Positions 11,470-22,734 of a stretch of DNA of 64,000 nt are shown in pieces. Both the position numbers and the translations under genes were made by a program. This DNA is from Rhynchopus sp. YZ270_cl-10 (Eukaryota; Euglenozoa; Diplonemea; Diplonemida; Diplonemidae). Every line of letters begins with the position of its first letter. Position 1 is the stretch's first letter. The notes below the pieces were generated by a model. It searched no databases, was not told where the DNA came from, and saw nothing but the letters and a program-made list of their open reading frames with translations. The DNA lies in NCBI GenBank assembly GCA_964035575.1, contig OZ037902.1, positions 372,001 through 436,000 on the forward strand, written 5' to 3'.

Positions 11470-11878
11470 TGGTTGAACCACGGGAGTACCATGGGGAACT
11501 GGGTTGCTGACCGCACCATCCAGGCTGTACCTCAATTTTTTTTGCCTGCGGCGCCATTTTTCCTTTTTTGCTCCGCAAAAAAGGATTCGATGTGTGACTC
11601 TGTGCTGTAAAAAGCTAGATTTTTACACCGTCCCTAAATTTTTTTTCGCCTGCGGCGCCATTTGTTTGATTTTTTTTGCTCCGCAAAAAAAATATAGTTC
11701 CCTATGTTCCCAATGTCCCTGGTCAGCAGGGCTGAAAATTTTTTGGGCACAAAAACAGCCGACCCCCCAATCTTGGAGGAAAGAAATCTGAATTCCTGGA
11801 TAAGACACTGGCGCAGGGTGAAAAAAAAACCCCCGCAACAGAACTCAAAAAAAATCTGAAAACGTAGCGGAGGGGCTG
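11387..11878. mobile_element. Non-autonomous hAT-type transposon, 492 bp
   Basis: The ends CAGGGGCTCCGCTAC and GTAGCGGAGGGGCTG are flanked by the exact 8-bp duplication CACCAGAC (11379-11386, 11879-11886). The inner half of the repeat contains GTTCTGTTGCGG on both sides; on the left it closes into a palindrome (TTGCGGCGCAA). A GCCTGCGGCGCCATTT unit occurs twice (about 11543 and 11649). No coding capacity. Confidence 0.85.
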
Positions 11879-11886
11879 CACCAGAC

Positions 11887-13078
11887 ACAAAAAAAAAAAA
11901 TAAACTTGAAAAGGAAAAAAAAAAAAAATGGGGGCGCTCTCTCTGTCCACACACAAATATACACATCTTTACAAAAAAAAGGGGGAGGAGAGAAAGAGAG
12001 ACACCAGACTACACAACCACTGAGGAAAAGCGTACACAACCATGTGAACTCCATTTTCCTCTTTACCTTCTCCTTATAATAATGGGCCATCCCCTCAAAC
12101 AAACACACACAATCCGGTGCAGAGACAATCGAGTTTTCTTTTGTTGTTGTGTCGACAATCACCTTGCAGGATCTGTTCTCAATGTCGCCCCGAAAGGCTA
12201 TTGTACTTTAAATTATATAGACGAAACATCGTCGTCAACTCTGGAAAAGTAGCTTTTATTTGTTTTATGCATTCAGAGTGCAGTTCAGTCTTTTTTTGTT
12301 TTTTTTATTTTGGGGGCACCAAAAAAATTTCTGGCGAACATTCGTTTTGCCCCCCCTGGGGCAACTATTACCAACTGTAAATTGCGCGATGAGCCACACC
12401 CGACGGTGTTGCCTGCTCTCTACACTGCACATTTAATGTTAATTTGTTTTTTTTTTTTTTTTTTGTTTTGTTTGTTTCCATCTCAAAGAGCGCGGCAGGG
12501 GTTTTCGTTCATTTATTCTTCTTGTGCATGCAAGGGGAGGGGGTGGATAATAGAAAAGAAAAAAAAAAAGAAAAGTTTATAAGATAATCCTAAGCCTCTC
12601 GTGCTTAGTCACCTTATCATATTCGTTGAAAAAAAGAGAGAAGTTTATAAGATGACCCCAAGCCTAGTCACCTTAAAAGAGAAGTTGAAAGTGCAAAAAC
12701 GCCTCATCGATCATCGGCGGACGCAGGACACAAAAAAAGAAGAAACAGTTTTATAAGATGAACCTGAGGAGCTCTCGTTTTGCTCAGTCATCTTAAAGGA
12801 AAATCAGATAAAGTAAAAGGGGGTCCAAATACCTTCATTATTCGGTAACTTTGAAAAATAGCTATTATTTGGGGGTAAACTTATCCGGGCCTTTTAAGAT
12901 AAATATGCCTCTCGCGCACACACACCTGGGGAAAAAAAAACCCCATCAGGAATCTGCAAAAGCACTGAATCAGATGTGTTGGTCATTGATTCATGACAAA
13001 GACGCCAGCCAAAAAAAAAAAAAAAAAAAAATCTTGAAATACTAAAGCCCTCTCGTGACAGTGCACCTTGGTGCACTG
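11887..13078 (+). repeat. Intergenic DNA with a module cluster
   Basis: Modules: A at 12571-12615, 12642-12674 and 12751-12795; D at 12680-12730; B at 12898-12929; C at 13033-13078. The A copy at 12751 has a different stem (CTGAG...CTCAG) with pairing kept. The A copy at 12571 is alike beyond the hairpin to the copy at 45501 (shared tail CTTATCATATTCG), so these two derive from one longer unit. No gene is supported. Confidence 0.5.
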
Positions 13079-13334
13079 TGGACAGGGGTTGGGTATGCCA
13101 TCCCTGGGATACCTTATTTGGGGATAGCATATGGCATCCCCCCCGGGGAGAGTATAACCTATCCCCCGGGGGGCGCTCAGGGCGGTCCTTATGCTGATTG
13201 ATGGAGGCAACCTTCAAATAGAAGGGCCTCACGATTGGTCGTGATTGTGTTTTATGTGGGCACTGTTGCCCTTCCATGCCATATGTTATCCCCAAATAAG
13301 GTATCCCAGGGATGGCATCCCCAACTCCTGTCCA
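13079..13334. mobile_element. 256-bp MITE with ~60-bp inverted ends
   Basis: TGGACAGGGGTTGGG plus a further 45 bp (including CCTGGGATACCTTATTTGG) recurs inverted at the right end. A second small hairpin (CACGATTGGTCGTG) lies near the centre. It sits inside the 3' part of a module C copy. No clear target duplication was found, so the superfamily stays open. Confidence 0.7.
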
Positions 13335-13429
13335 CGGTGTGCGTGATCAAAAAATGTGACGGAGGTCAGGGAAGAGAGGCGCATGATCATCTGCTCCAAA
13401 GGAAATAAAAGAAAGAAGGAGTGAAAAGT

Positions 13430-13462
<33 letters not shown>

Positions 13463-14190
13463 GTCCAACGGTGCATCGACGCAGGCACTAAAACAGAAGT
13501 AAAGAAGAACTGTTGAAAAAGATGCAATGTACCTCTCGAGCGCATTCATCTCGTGAAATGGTTTAAATGAGATTCTAAACGCGCTACAGTCACCTTGGTC
13601 ACAATCAATAAAGAAAATTTTTTGTAAGATGAATGTGCCTCTCGTGCGCACACATCATCTCAAATAAATACCTTTTAATCAATGCAGTTCATTTACAGTA
13701 AAAATAAAGCAGGCAAACTTGGCGCATATTTTTTTCCCTCAAAAAATGTTGCAAAAAAAAATAAAATAAAAATGAATGTGCCTCTCTTACACATACACCA
13801 CACACATCTAAGTCAAGCGATAGGCTTGCAAGGGGAGACGGGGGGGTGGTAATAAAACGGTCACAGTAGAGTCACATCCTTTTGGCACAACAGTCCAATT
13901 AAAACAGATGGTGGAGGTTACCAACCCTCCTGAGCAAAACAAAAAAAACAAAAAAAATCCCGAAAAACAGACCCATAGTTTAAAAAAAAATGCATGCAAA
14001 CGCTTTGAGGAGAAATCTGATATCCACAGATTTTTTTTTTAGCTTTTTTGAGTGTTATTTTTTTTTTTTTTTTTGTGCGCATTCTAATCTCAATTGTTCT
14101 TTTCGCAAAATAAATTGAAAATAATTTTTTTGTGTGAAATCCGCTCAAAGGCAGCAAAAAAAAAAAGCTTTTTAGATGAAATGTACATAC
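13335..14190 (+). repeat. Intergenic DNA with modules B and D
   Basis: Modules: D with a long A run at 13421-13489; B at 13516-13552, 13624-13660 and 13770-13810. No gene is seen. Confidence 0.45.
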
Positions 14191-14303
14191 TCCACCTGAT
14201 TTTTACCCCGAGAATAGACAAACACATACAGGCGCGTATAGGTGCGTATACAGTCCTATACGGTCTTATATGCGTCTGTACGCGGGGTAAAAAATCAGGT
14301 GGA
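14191..14303. mobile_element. 113-bp MITE-like inverted repeat
   Basis: TCCACCTGATTTTTACCCCG is repeated inverted at the right end, and the centre contains short GCGTATA repeats. The target duplication is unclear. A related CCACCTGATTTT...GCCTGAA inverted pair lies at about 29834-29937. Confidence 0.6.
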
Positions 14304-14482
14304 TAATGCACAAACATCTAAAAATGCCTGGAATAAAAAATGAAAAAAAAAAAAAAAGTTGGTCAGGTGAATAACCTACGCAACAGGTGAAACCCCCCAA
14401 ACCCCCTTATCCGAATCTAAAGGAAATCAATTTCGTATACTTTTCCATTCAAAAGAAGGAGAAAGCACACAAAACAAAGAAT

Positions 14483-14737
14483 AATACACGACGGTGCAGT
14501 AACGGGTGTTACAAGTGGAGTTACATGTAACTTTTGTTACATGTACCACCACCAAAAACCACTGAACTTCACCTAATTTCAGGCAAAATCAGCTGGTGGT
14601 ACATGTAACTTACATGTGGTACATGTAACCCATTTGTAACCCATTGTAACCACTTGTAACTCACTCGTAACGGTTTTTCACTTGTAACGTTACGAGTAAC
14701 TTCACTTGTAATGTAACATACTTCACCGTCGTGTATT
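14483..14737. mobile_element. MITE with terminal AATACACGACGGTG and internal GTAAC repeats
   Basis: The left end AATACACGACGGTG is repeated inverted at the right end. The interior carries many TTACATGTAAC / GTAACC units in both orientations, a palindromic array. It is non-coding; superfamily not assigned. Confidence 0.65.
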
Positions 14738-15529
14738 GAAAGATGAGCATCCCCCCCCTCGGACGTACACATCAGAAATAAAAGAGTTGAGGGGGCGCAA
14801 ACGCCTTACTAGACACCGGCGGACGCGGACACTGAATAATAAAAAGAAAAAGAAAGAAAAATTGAAAGATGAACAGCGCCGCAGCGGGGCATCACATCTT
14901 CGCAAGAGAAGTGGGTCGTGGTGGAGGGGGGAGAGAAGGGAGAGGAAGATGGTAGAGGGATATACGAATTTGGACAGACAACAGACCTTATCAAAAAAGA
15001 GGGGAAAAAGGGGGAGAAAAGAAACCCGCAGGAATTGATAGACTTCTTTTGTTTTTGTTTTTGTTTTGTATTTTTTTTGGAAATTTTGGTTGTGTATCAG
15101 TACTGACACACCTGATGTGCTATACTGGATTATTTTTTTTTCCGGTTTCCAAAAAAAAAAAGGAAACAAAGTTTGGTAAGAAGAGTCTATGTCTCGCATG
15201 TTTTAGTCTGATTAGATTACTTAATGTTTTGAACTAACTCGCACGTTTTGGTCACTGAAGAAAGTTGAATAATTGCGTACAGACCTGACACCTGACATAT
15301 CTCGGTCTTTAGAATGACAAGGCACTAGGCACCTTAAGAGAATACCCACGATTGATAGTAGGCAGAGGTAGTTTGAATGGGTTTTTATGAAGTTTTTGTT
15401 ATGGTTGCTTTGTGCTCTTGCTTTGTTTTTTTTTGTTTTGTAACATAGGTAGCGGTAGGGGGAGTTTGAAATTGGTAGGGGGACAGAAGGAATCTCATTG
15501 GTCCATTCAATGCGCGTCTTTAATTAGAA

Positions 15530-15571
<42 letters not shown>

Positions 15572-16444
15572 TGCCGTTTACCCGCGCTTGACCTGATCTC
15601 TCAGCGTTGACATTCAGGGCACTGGGCAGAAGTCGCATGCCACTCGCCACCGCTGTGATGAAGCGACATGTTGCCCATTGTATTATACAATGTCAGGCAA
15701 ATGAAATACTAAGATGAATTGTGCCCTCTCGTGCACAACATCTAATAAAAGAGAAGTTAAAAAAAAAAAATGCAAACGCCTCACCGTGCACCGGCGGACA
15801 AAAAAAAAATGCTGGTTATTTTGCTTTATTTTAATCTCGCAAAGGGGCGAAGGGTATTGTGGAGGTGAAAGGGGGGGAAGGGGAAGGGGTTTTTGTGTCG
15901 ATGCGAAAACCACCACTTCAGGAGGATTCGTTCGACGCCTTATGTGGGTTTTTGATAAAAATTTTTGGAGTAGTAGTGTAGTTGCCTCGGTTGTGTTGCC
16001 ACAGTTGTGCAATCTCCACTTTCCAAAAAAAAAAAAAAGTTTTTTTGGAGACCCCAGGCCTCTTTTTTTTTGGTATGAATGCAGTTCGCACATTTGTTCT
16101 ACGGAAGAAGACGGCAAAAAACAAAGAAGAAAATATTATAAGATGACCCTAAGCCTCTCATGCTTAGTCACCTTGAAAGAAAAAAAATAATGTGAAGAAG
16201 CGCAGAAACTCTGGGCACATGACCGGCTGTACCGGGGGTGGAGACCCAACCATGCAAATCCTACATCCATTTCGTGGTTTACATCTGAAAAAAAAGGGGG
16301 GTTGAAGCGCAAAACGCTGCACCGTACAATGCCGACGGCGCAAGCATTGAAAAAAAAACTGCAAAACAAACGTTTTTAAAAAAAAAGACACTACTAGTCT
16401 ACGTCCTAATAAAACACCCGAGATCCTTTACACCCCCCCCCCCC
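14738..16444 (+). repeat. Intergenic DNA with modules A-E
   Basis: Modules: D at 14781-14836, 15747-15800 and 16300-16350; B at 14866-14900 (a variant whose stem and loop are replaced by GCGCCGCAGCGGGGC while the outer AAGATGA...CATCTT is kept) and 15709-15743; A at 16136-16174; C (3' part) at 16211-16288; E at 15963-16022; an A relative with TGATTAGATTACTTAATG at about 15180-15255. No gene is supported. Confidence 0.5.
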
Positions 16445-16446
16445 TA

Positions 16447-17635
16447 GGGGGTACGACTCCAGCCATTTTTTGCGCACGGAAAATTCATTTGGCATTATCT
16501 GGTCATCTCCAAGGCAACTGCGGGTGAAAAACACCCTCAGAGTGGGTCACAGGGGGCCTGTGGGTCGAAAAACGACCCAGAAGCCACCCCAGAATACAAA
16601 AAAATGGAAAAAAATAGTGAAAAAACGGCTTTTTTCACGTTTTGGCCACTTTGGGCAAAATAGCGATTTTTCGAGAAAAAAATCAAAAACCGGGATATTT
16701 TTTGACATCACAAAGCCTCCTTTGGCACAAATATACCCCAAAAGTGGCCTGTGAGTCCATTCCAACCTGTTTTGGACATATTTGACACTTTTGGAAGTGT
16801 TTTTTTGGTGTTTTTAGGTCAAAAAAATGCCCAAGACGTCCCCAAGACATCCCCAAGACACTTTGCACACCCCCTGTTACGGTCATATTTTTTTCGTTTT
16901 TTTGCCTGAAACCCCCAAAATACCCCTCCCGGACCCCACATAGTCCCGAATATCCATCACACACCCACTCAGAGTGAGTAGAAGCACCCCAAAAAAAATA
17001 TTTTTTAAAGCCCTAAAATTGTGCTTCAGTTTCGGCAGCATCCATGTTGAAGTTGAAGGGCTTTAAAAAATATTTTTTTTGGGGTGCTTCTACTCACTCT
17101 GAGTGGGTGTGTGATGGATATTCGGGACTATGTGGGGTCCGGGAGGGGTATTTTGGGGGTTTCAGGCAAAAAAACGAAAAAAATATGACCGTAACAGGGG
17201 GTGTGCAAAGTGTCTTGGGGATGTCTTGGGGACGTCTTGGGCATTTTTTTGACCTAAAAACACCAAAAAAACACTTCCAAAAGTGTCAAATATGTCCAAA
17301 ACAGGTTGGAATGGACTCACAGGCCACTTTTGGGGTATATTTGTGCCAAAGGAGGCTTTGTGATGTCAAAAAATATCCCGGTTTTTGATTTTTTTCTCGA
17401 AAAATCGCTATTTTGCCCAAAGTGGCCAAAACGTGAAAAAAGCCGTTTTTTCACTATTTTTTTTCCATTTTTTTGTATTCTGGGGTGGCTTCTGGGTCGT
17501 TTTTCGACCCACAGGCCCCCTGTGACCCACTCTGAGGGTGTTTTTCACCCGCAGTTGCCTTGGAGATGGCCAGATAATGCCAAATGAATTTTCCGTGCGT
17601 TTGGTCCCAGCCAAAATGGCTGGAGTCGTATCCCC
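16447..17635. mobile_element. Giant foldback palindrome element, copy 1 (1189 bp)
   Basis: Two arms of about 570 bp are near-perfect inverted complements around a spacer of about 42 bp (17015-17056). The arms differ by a few substitutions and one ~10-bp indel near the outer end (CCAGCCATTTT region). TA (16445-16446, 17636-17637) flanks both ends, and both flanks are poly-C. Outer ends read GGGGGTACGACTCC / GGAGTCGTATCCCC. Open frames in the arms mirror each other and are not genes. TA duplication fits the Tc1/mariner-like group, but no transposase is present. An essentially identical copy lies at 28351-29539, implying recent movement or duplication. Confidence 0.85.
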
Positions 17636-17637
17636 TA

Positions 17638-18091
17638 ACCCCCCCCCCCGTTACTACCAACCCATTCCAAGACACACCCCAGTTCATACAAACTTAACCC
17701 CTCCCCCAACCCCTATCCCGTTACGTTATTACGTTCGTTCCCAATGAATACAAAAAAAATTTTTTTGATTGCAATGATGCATGCGACCACGTACATCAGA
17801 ACAAAAAAAAAAACGTGGAATTTTTGTTTAAGACAACATTTTGGAGTCTGTTCTCACCAGAGTGGAACAGATCTGCTCTGGTGTGCTTTTTTTTTAAAAA
17901 GGGGGGGCAAGGTTCGCTCTAGGGTCACATATACGACCCGTCCATCTCTGCGCCTGTAAGGGGTGTGGGTTGTGTGGGAATTGTTGTTGAATAAAAAAAT
18001 ACTGCTGCAACCTGGCCTCTTTTTTTCTTCTGGAATACAAAAAAAAATAAAGGAAAAGTTTATAAGATGACCCTAAGCCTTTCGTGCTTAG
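17638..18091. other. Poly-C flank and intergenic spacer
   Basis: Begins with a C run after the foldback element. No gene seen. A module A copy (18061-18099) starts near the end and runs into the next gene's stop codon. Confidence 0.4.
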
Positions 18092-18099
18092 TCACCTTT
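18061..18099 (+). repeat. Hairpin module A overlapping a gene's stop codon
   Basis: Leader TATAAGATGA, stem CTAAGC / GCTTAG, loop CTTTCGT, closing TCACCTT. The minus-strand stop codon of the 371-aa gene (18094-18092) lies inside the closing strand, so that gene either ends in an inserted module or the module forms its 3' end. Confidence 0.6.
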
Positions 18100-19207
18100 G
18101 ATCGCATTGGTTATCGCACAGCATCAGCTGCGTGGGTTTCCACAAGTTTTTGTTGTCAGGAATTATGTCATTTTCCCAGCCTGAGTTCGCGCGAAAAAAT
18201 GGTATGTCTGTAAACGAATCAATGATAAGTACCTTCTGTGGAACATGCGTCGCTGTCCCTGTGAATGATGTGATGTGGGTTTTTTGTGCAGTTTTTTTTA
18301 AACCTCTTTTTACATACGTTTGAGCATCCATCAGACCGTCCGGGTTGTCCGTAAAGTAAGGCATAATACGCTTGGAGTCTTTGTCAAACCATTCGTCATC
18401 TGTCTTGAGTTTGCCTTGGAAATGCAGCTTCACACGCGTATCCGATACGTTGATGATGCTTGCAATTTGCGTTATACCGTTTGGACGAGCCACGGTCACC
18501 GAGGGGCCTTCCGCTAGGTCGAGCTCTTGGTTGGGAATGTCTAGCGGTTTATAGAGCGCGTCGTACTTGACACGCACGGTGAAGGGGCTGTCACCGGGTC
18601 CAAGAACGATGCCTAGACAACCCATGGGGACGAGGATGAGACCTGACTCGTCAATGATCTCCATGTTCGAGACCACCGCACGGCCAAAACGGAAGCCATG
18701 TATTTTCGATTCGGTTGAAGTGATGCAGGCATCGCCGTCCACCCCGTTCTCGCCCTCCCCGGTTCCTGCCCAGAGCCCTTCTCCGTTCTCAAGCGCTTCG
18801 TCGAGCTCGCGTGCACGCACTCCCTGGAAGCTTCGTGTCCGGTAGACCCCGGTTTCGGTGGGGTTGCGCCCTTGATGCTTCTGGATGGAAAGCAGTTTGG
18901 GCATTCCTGTGTCGGTGACCATCCAGTGGCCTTTGGTGGTGGATTCTACTCGGCCTTCTCCACCGACCTGTTCCCAGAGAGGCATGCCCTCGACTTTGGT
19001 GCCCTGGACAAGCATGTAGAGGCCCGAGATGCGTCGGGAAGGGTTGGGGATGTGCTCGCCGGTGCAGGCGTTGTCGAATACGGTGACCCAGACCTTGTTA
19101 GGGTGGCCATTGTCGTGGAGGATGGGCGTCTTTTTTGTCATGTACTTCCGCAGGATGCTTGCCTTGCGGGCAGCGCGGTTTGTCACCTTCATGTTCTCCT
19201 CACCCAT
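18092..19207 (-). CDS. Unrecognised 371-aa protein
   Basis: A single-exon frame with coding-like composition. I chose the Met at 19207 (MGEENMKVTN); codons upstream run through A/T-rich DNA and look like 5' UTR. Residues 61-99 (SGLYMLVQG...MPLWEQ...KGHWMVTD) resemble the short Trp-rich modules in which a folded strand pair ends in W-x-V-x-D, but I cannot name the family. The rest is mixed alpha/beta with no membrane segment or signal peptide. The last residues (CDNQCDQR) run into a hairpin repeat that supplies the stop, so the native C-terminus may have been altered by the insertion. Function unknown; a soluble protein is an inference from composition. Confidence 0.7.
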   Translation of the reverse strand: MGEENMKVTNRAARKASILRKYMTKKTPILHDNGHPNKVWVTVFDNACTGEHIPNPSRRISGLYMLVQGTKVEGMPLWEQVGGEGRVESTTKGHWMVTDTGMPKLLSIQKHQGRNPTETGVYRTRSFQGVRARELDEALENGEGLWAGTGEGENGVDGDACITSTESKIHGFRFGRAVVSNMEIIDESGLILVPMGCLGIVLGPGDSPFTVRVKYDALYKPLDIPNQELDLAEGPSVTVARPNGITQIASIINVSDTRVKLHFQGKLKTDDEWFDKDSKRIMPYFTDNPDGLMDAQTYVKRGLKKTAQKTHITSFTGTATHVPQKVLIIDSFTDIPFFRANSGWENDIIPDNKNLWKPTQLMLCDNQCDQR

Positions 19208-19758
19208 TGTATTATCCGGTCCGCCCTTCGTCTCAAGTTGCCAACTAACCCCCCTCTTGCAATATATATATTTTTTTTGTTTGCCTGGTGGAAGATTGAA
19301 AGTGTGAGAAAAGAGAAAAAGCTGAGAATAGAAACGTAACATTATTGGTACTCCTGATAACCCCATTTTGCGTACTTGCTGCGTACTTGCTGCGTACTTG
19401 TTGCGCACTTTGTGCATGAAAAAAAAAAAAAATACAGGAATACCCTATATTGCGTACTTGTTGCGTACTTAGTGCGTAGTTGTTGCGTACTTGGTATTTT
19501 TTATTTCAGGAGCACCAATTATGGGGAAAAAAAACCCCCCCAGTGGGAGAGAGAGAGAGGGAGGTGAAATGCATGAGGAGTGGGCTCTGCAGCGCGGGTT
19601 CGTCCCCCAGAACCGCAAAAGTGTGTTCAAAAAAAAAAAAAAGGTTTTGTTTCCTGAGGGTGGCAGAAAGAAGAAAAAAAAAAGCCCTCCCCCTTTTTTT
19701 CCTTCTTCCGGGAGTTAAAGGTTCATGTTAACTACTGTCCGGCCATGGGGGGGGGGGG
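19208..19758. other. Intergenic DNA with GCGTACTT direct repeats
   Basis: Bases 19367-19515 contain about seven GCGTACTT-like direct repeats followed by a GGAGCACCA-type end; related blocks lie at 30545-30625 and 48608-48685. Bases 19548-19632 repeat 5515-5612. The stretch ends in a G run that is the target of the next element. No gene seen. Confidence 0.5.
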
Positions 19759-20029
19759 CAGTGTTCCTAATTTTGCGTTTAAAACGTTTAAAACGTTTTA
19801 AACGTTTTAAATTATTTAAAACGCGTTTTAAACGTTTTAAACGTTTTAAACGTTTAAAACTCGAATAAAAAACGGGTGACAGTTCTGCACAAAAAAACGT
19901 AAAAAAAGTGGGGGGAATTTTTCGAATTTTTTTTTTCTGTATCAAAAATCATAGTTTTGGTGCATCTGGGGTCAATTTAGCCTGGTTTTTCTTGGTTTCT
20001 CCTGCTAACTTGTTTCCTGTACGGTACCC

Positions 20030-20360
20030 TAATGAGTGCGCTAAAACCTGGCTGATCAAGCGCTTGGTGCCAGCATTTGATGTGTCAAAAATTCCCAGCG
20101 GGTTCCAGATGGGTAACAGGGTACTTAAGGCTGAGTATGACAGGGTCATGGTTCCTGTGAGAGCAGCCCTAGCAAAGAGCCTGCACATCTCGGTATACGT
20201 TGATGGCTGGAAGGCGCACAACGACGAGAAGGTGTTCACCCTTGTCGCGAGGGTGCGGATGCCCGCCCTGTAAGCACAAAAGTTTTGGAGGAGGACTTGC
20301 ACAATGCGGAGGAGATCTGCACGCACCTGCATGAGAAAAAGATAAGTTGAGTGGGCTAGT
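20030..20360 (+). pseudogene. hAT transposase fragment
   Basis: The reading frame up to about 20273 gives an LVPAFDVSKIPSGFQM...EYDRVMVPVRAAL...ISVYVDGWK segment. It aligns by eye with the hAT RNase-H-like core (RPNLKATHLPSRH...EKEYERVRAPLE...LQVDAWT) of the element at 45573. The D of VDGWK matches the first catalytic Asp. After a frame change, LEEDLHNAEEICTHLHEKK and a VCDGD motif continue the same domain. The N-terminal zinc finger and the dimerisation domain are missing. Confidence 0.7.
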
Positions 20361-20399
20361 GTGTGATGGGGACACCATGGGACACCACTGTGTCTTCTC

Positions 20400-20942
20400 T
20401 GTCCACAACAGCAGCGGCGGACGACCTGGAGAAGTTCATGCGGGTGGAGGACTCCCCTGGTAGAGCTGCTGCGATATCGACTAAGCTACCTGCAGGCGAC
20501 AGCTGGCTTGCCGGAGCGATAGAGACTGTGGAGGAGACGGGAGCCTATCGCCACAGCGTACGCGCACCCTTACTGGACCACGACCCCGTGTCACCGTGGG
20601 AGTGGGATCGTACGCTGAATGACGTGCTGATCACCAGAAATACCGGGTGTCAGCAAGAGTGACTCTGCAAGCAGCGAAGAGAACCGGCAAAGGACGGAAC
20701 TGGCTCTTGCGGCTCTGCCACCCCACACGGGACGCGTCTACACAGACAGATCCTTGCACACGGTAAACAGAACACTACGCGCTTCACTGACTACCAGATC
20801 AGCGCACCCCCAAGGAGGAGTGGGGGCCATCTTCTACCACAACGACGGCTCCACTACACCAAAGGGGGCACACCAAGCATCCAGTGGCGCAGGCACACTC
20901 TGCTCGGCCTATCAGGCAGAGCTGGTGGCACCTTGTAATTAG
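20400..20942 (+). pseudogene. LINE-like RT end / RNase H fragment
   Basis: Residues DSWLAGAIETVEETGAYRH (20500-20560) and then TGRVYTDRSLH...GGVGAIFYH...AYQAELVA (20733-20938) resemble the C-terminal end of a LINE reverse transcriptase followed by RNase H (usual motif YTDGS; here YTDRS). It is fragmentary and not functional. Assignment rests on motif resemblance only. Confidence 0.5.
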
Positions 20943-21190
20943 ACACCATGCGGTGTCTAATTACACCGTGCCTGCTGCCACTGAAAAGTTCAGCAAAGAG
21001 GAAAATACCACATTTTTTCGCAAAGACATTTTTTTTTGCCTGTAAAAAAAAAAATTTTTTTTTTTTTTGCCTGAAAAGCCAAAATTCACCACCGTTTTTT
21101 ATTCGAGTTTAAAACGTTTAAAACAGTTTAAAACGTTTAGAATTTAAAACGTTTAAAACGTTTAGTTTAAAACTAGCGTTAGGAACACTG

Positions 21191-21413
21191 GGGGGGGGGG
21201 GGGGTGATTTTCTCGTGGCGAGGGGGGAGGTGTGGAGTGGAGGAACAATTTAAAAAAAAAAAAAATACACAACAAAAACACCAAAGAAGAAGAAGAAAAA
21301 AACGGATGAACCTACACCTCCACCTCGTGTTGCTTTAGTTCACCTTCTTAAAAAAGGGAAAAAAGAGAAAGAAACGGTGTTGTTTTTGTATCATGTTTTA
21401 AGCTACTTTTTTT
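21191..21413. other. Spacer with a divergent module A
   Basis: Bases 21305-21350 carry a GGATGAACCTACACC...TTTAGTTCACCTT hairpin, a divergent module A. No gene. Confidence 0.4.
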
Positions 21414-21639
21414 TTAACCCTTAGCCAACCAAGGCATTTTCAGGTGTGTTTTTTTGCTTTTTGGGGGTCCAGGCTCTCCAAGAGGCAAAATGTGAAGGGC
21501 AACGACTTTTTGACCGATTCTGGTCGCAATTGAAAGATTTTGAGCAGAACTTTTGATTATTTAGGCTAGTTGACGTCACGGACATTTGGGTTTGGGAGGG
21601 TTTGAGAGGATTTGGGCAGATTTGGGGGGGTTTGAGAGG

Positions 21640-21860
21640 GTTAGTAAGGGTAGGGCAGGGTATGGCAGGGTTTGGCATGGTATGGCATGGTATGGCAGGG
21701 TATGGCAGGGTATGGCACGGTTTGGCACGGGTGTGGCAGGGTATGTCACGGTATGGCAGGGTGTGGCACGGTTTGGCACGGGTATGGCGCAGTGTGGCAC
21801 GGTGTGGCACGGGTATGGCACGGTATGGCAGGGTGTGGCACAGTGTGGCACGGGTAGCCA
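21640..21860. repeat. Degenerate TATGGCA(C/G)GG tandem array
   Basis: A run of about 10-bp units of the form TATGGCACGG / TTTGGCACGG / TATGGCAGGG. The same array resumes at 22735-23150 on the other side of the 9-bp satellite. Confidence 0.85.
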
Positions 21861-21865
21861 TTAGC

Positions 21866-21949
21866 CAGTACCCAGTACCCAGTACCCAGTACCCAGTACC
21901 CAGTACCCAGTACCCAGTACCCAGTACCCAGTACCCAGTACCCAGTACC
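21866..21949. repeat. 7-bp satellite (CCCAGTA)n
   Basis: About twelve perfect 7-bp units, ending in CAGTACCGGGAGGG, a junction that recurs at about 22800-22820. Confidence 0.9.
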
Positions 21950-22189
21950 GGGAGGGTATGGCATGGTATGGCAGGGTGTTGAAAAAGTTTGTTTCAATGG
22001 TGTGGCGCCTTAACCGATTCCCCGTGTTTCTACCGGTTGTCGCTCCGTAAAGGGGGGTTCCAGATGTTGGAAAATTTTTGTTTTGTTTTCGTTGGTGAAG
22101 CTTTTAAACGGCGGTATTTGCATTTCCGGAATCCGTCCGACCAGTGGTGGGGTCAATTTGCCCAAGTTCTCGTTTTTGGTCAATTTCCG

Positions 22190-22705
22190 CAGTATACACA
22201 GTATACACAGTATACACAGTATACACAGTATACACAGTATACACAGTATACACAGTATACACAGTATACACAGTATACACAGTATACACAGTATACACAG
22301 TATACACAGTATACACAGTATACACAGTATACACAGTATACACAGTATACACAGTATACACAGTATACACAGTATACACAGTATACACAGTATACACAGT
22401 ATACACAGTATACACAGTATACACAGTATACACAGTATACACAGTATACACAGTATACACAGTATACACAGTATACACAGTATACACAGTATACACAGTA
22501 TACACAGTATACACAGTATACACAGTATACACAGTATACACAGTATACACAGTATACACAGTATACACAGTATACACAGTATACACAGTATACACAGTAT
22601 ACACAGTATACACAGTATACACAGTATACACAGTATACACAGTATACACAGTATACACAGTATACACAGTATACACAGTATACACAGTATACACAGTATA
22701 CACAG
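22190..22705. repeat. 9-bp satellite (CAGTATACA)n, ~57 copies
   Basis: About 57 essentially perfect units. Every frame on both strands is open because 9 is a multiple of 3 and no unit holds a stop, which produces long false frames. GTATAC is self-complementary, so the array can fold. Confidence 0.95.
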
Positions 22706-22734
22706 TACAGTACAGCTGGCCATTGAAAAGAAAT

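Larger units (their letters stand above)
19759..21190. mobile_element. Degenerate hAT element with nested fragments
   Basis: The ends CAGTGTTCCTAA and TTAGGAACACTG are flanked by G runs (8-bp duplication GGGGGGGG possible but not provable). Subterminal arrays of GTTTAAAACG occur on both sides. Inside are a partial hAT transposase (about 20030-20360) and a LINE-like fragment (about 20400-20940), so it is a decayed, nested element. Confidence 0.75.

Noticed and set aside
11279-11610. Frames across the 11.4-kb A run
   Set aside because: They are created by poly-Lys/poly-Phe from a homopolymer within a non-autonomous hAT element.
16470-17614. Mirror-image frames of 70-114 aa in the foldback arms (also 28374-29569)
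   Set aside because: The same sequence appears on both strands because the arms are inverted copies, and nothing resembles a protein family.
22190-22705. CRISPR array
   Set aside because: The repeat has no spacers; it is a pure tandem satellite in a eukaryotic context.
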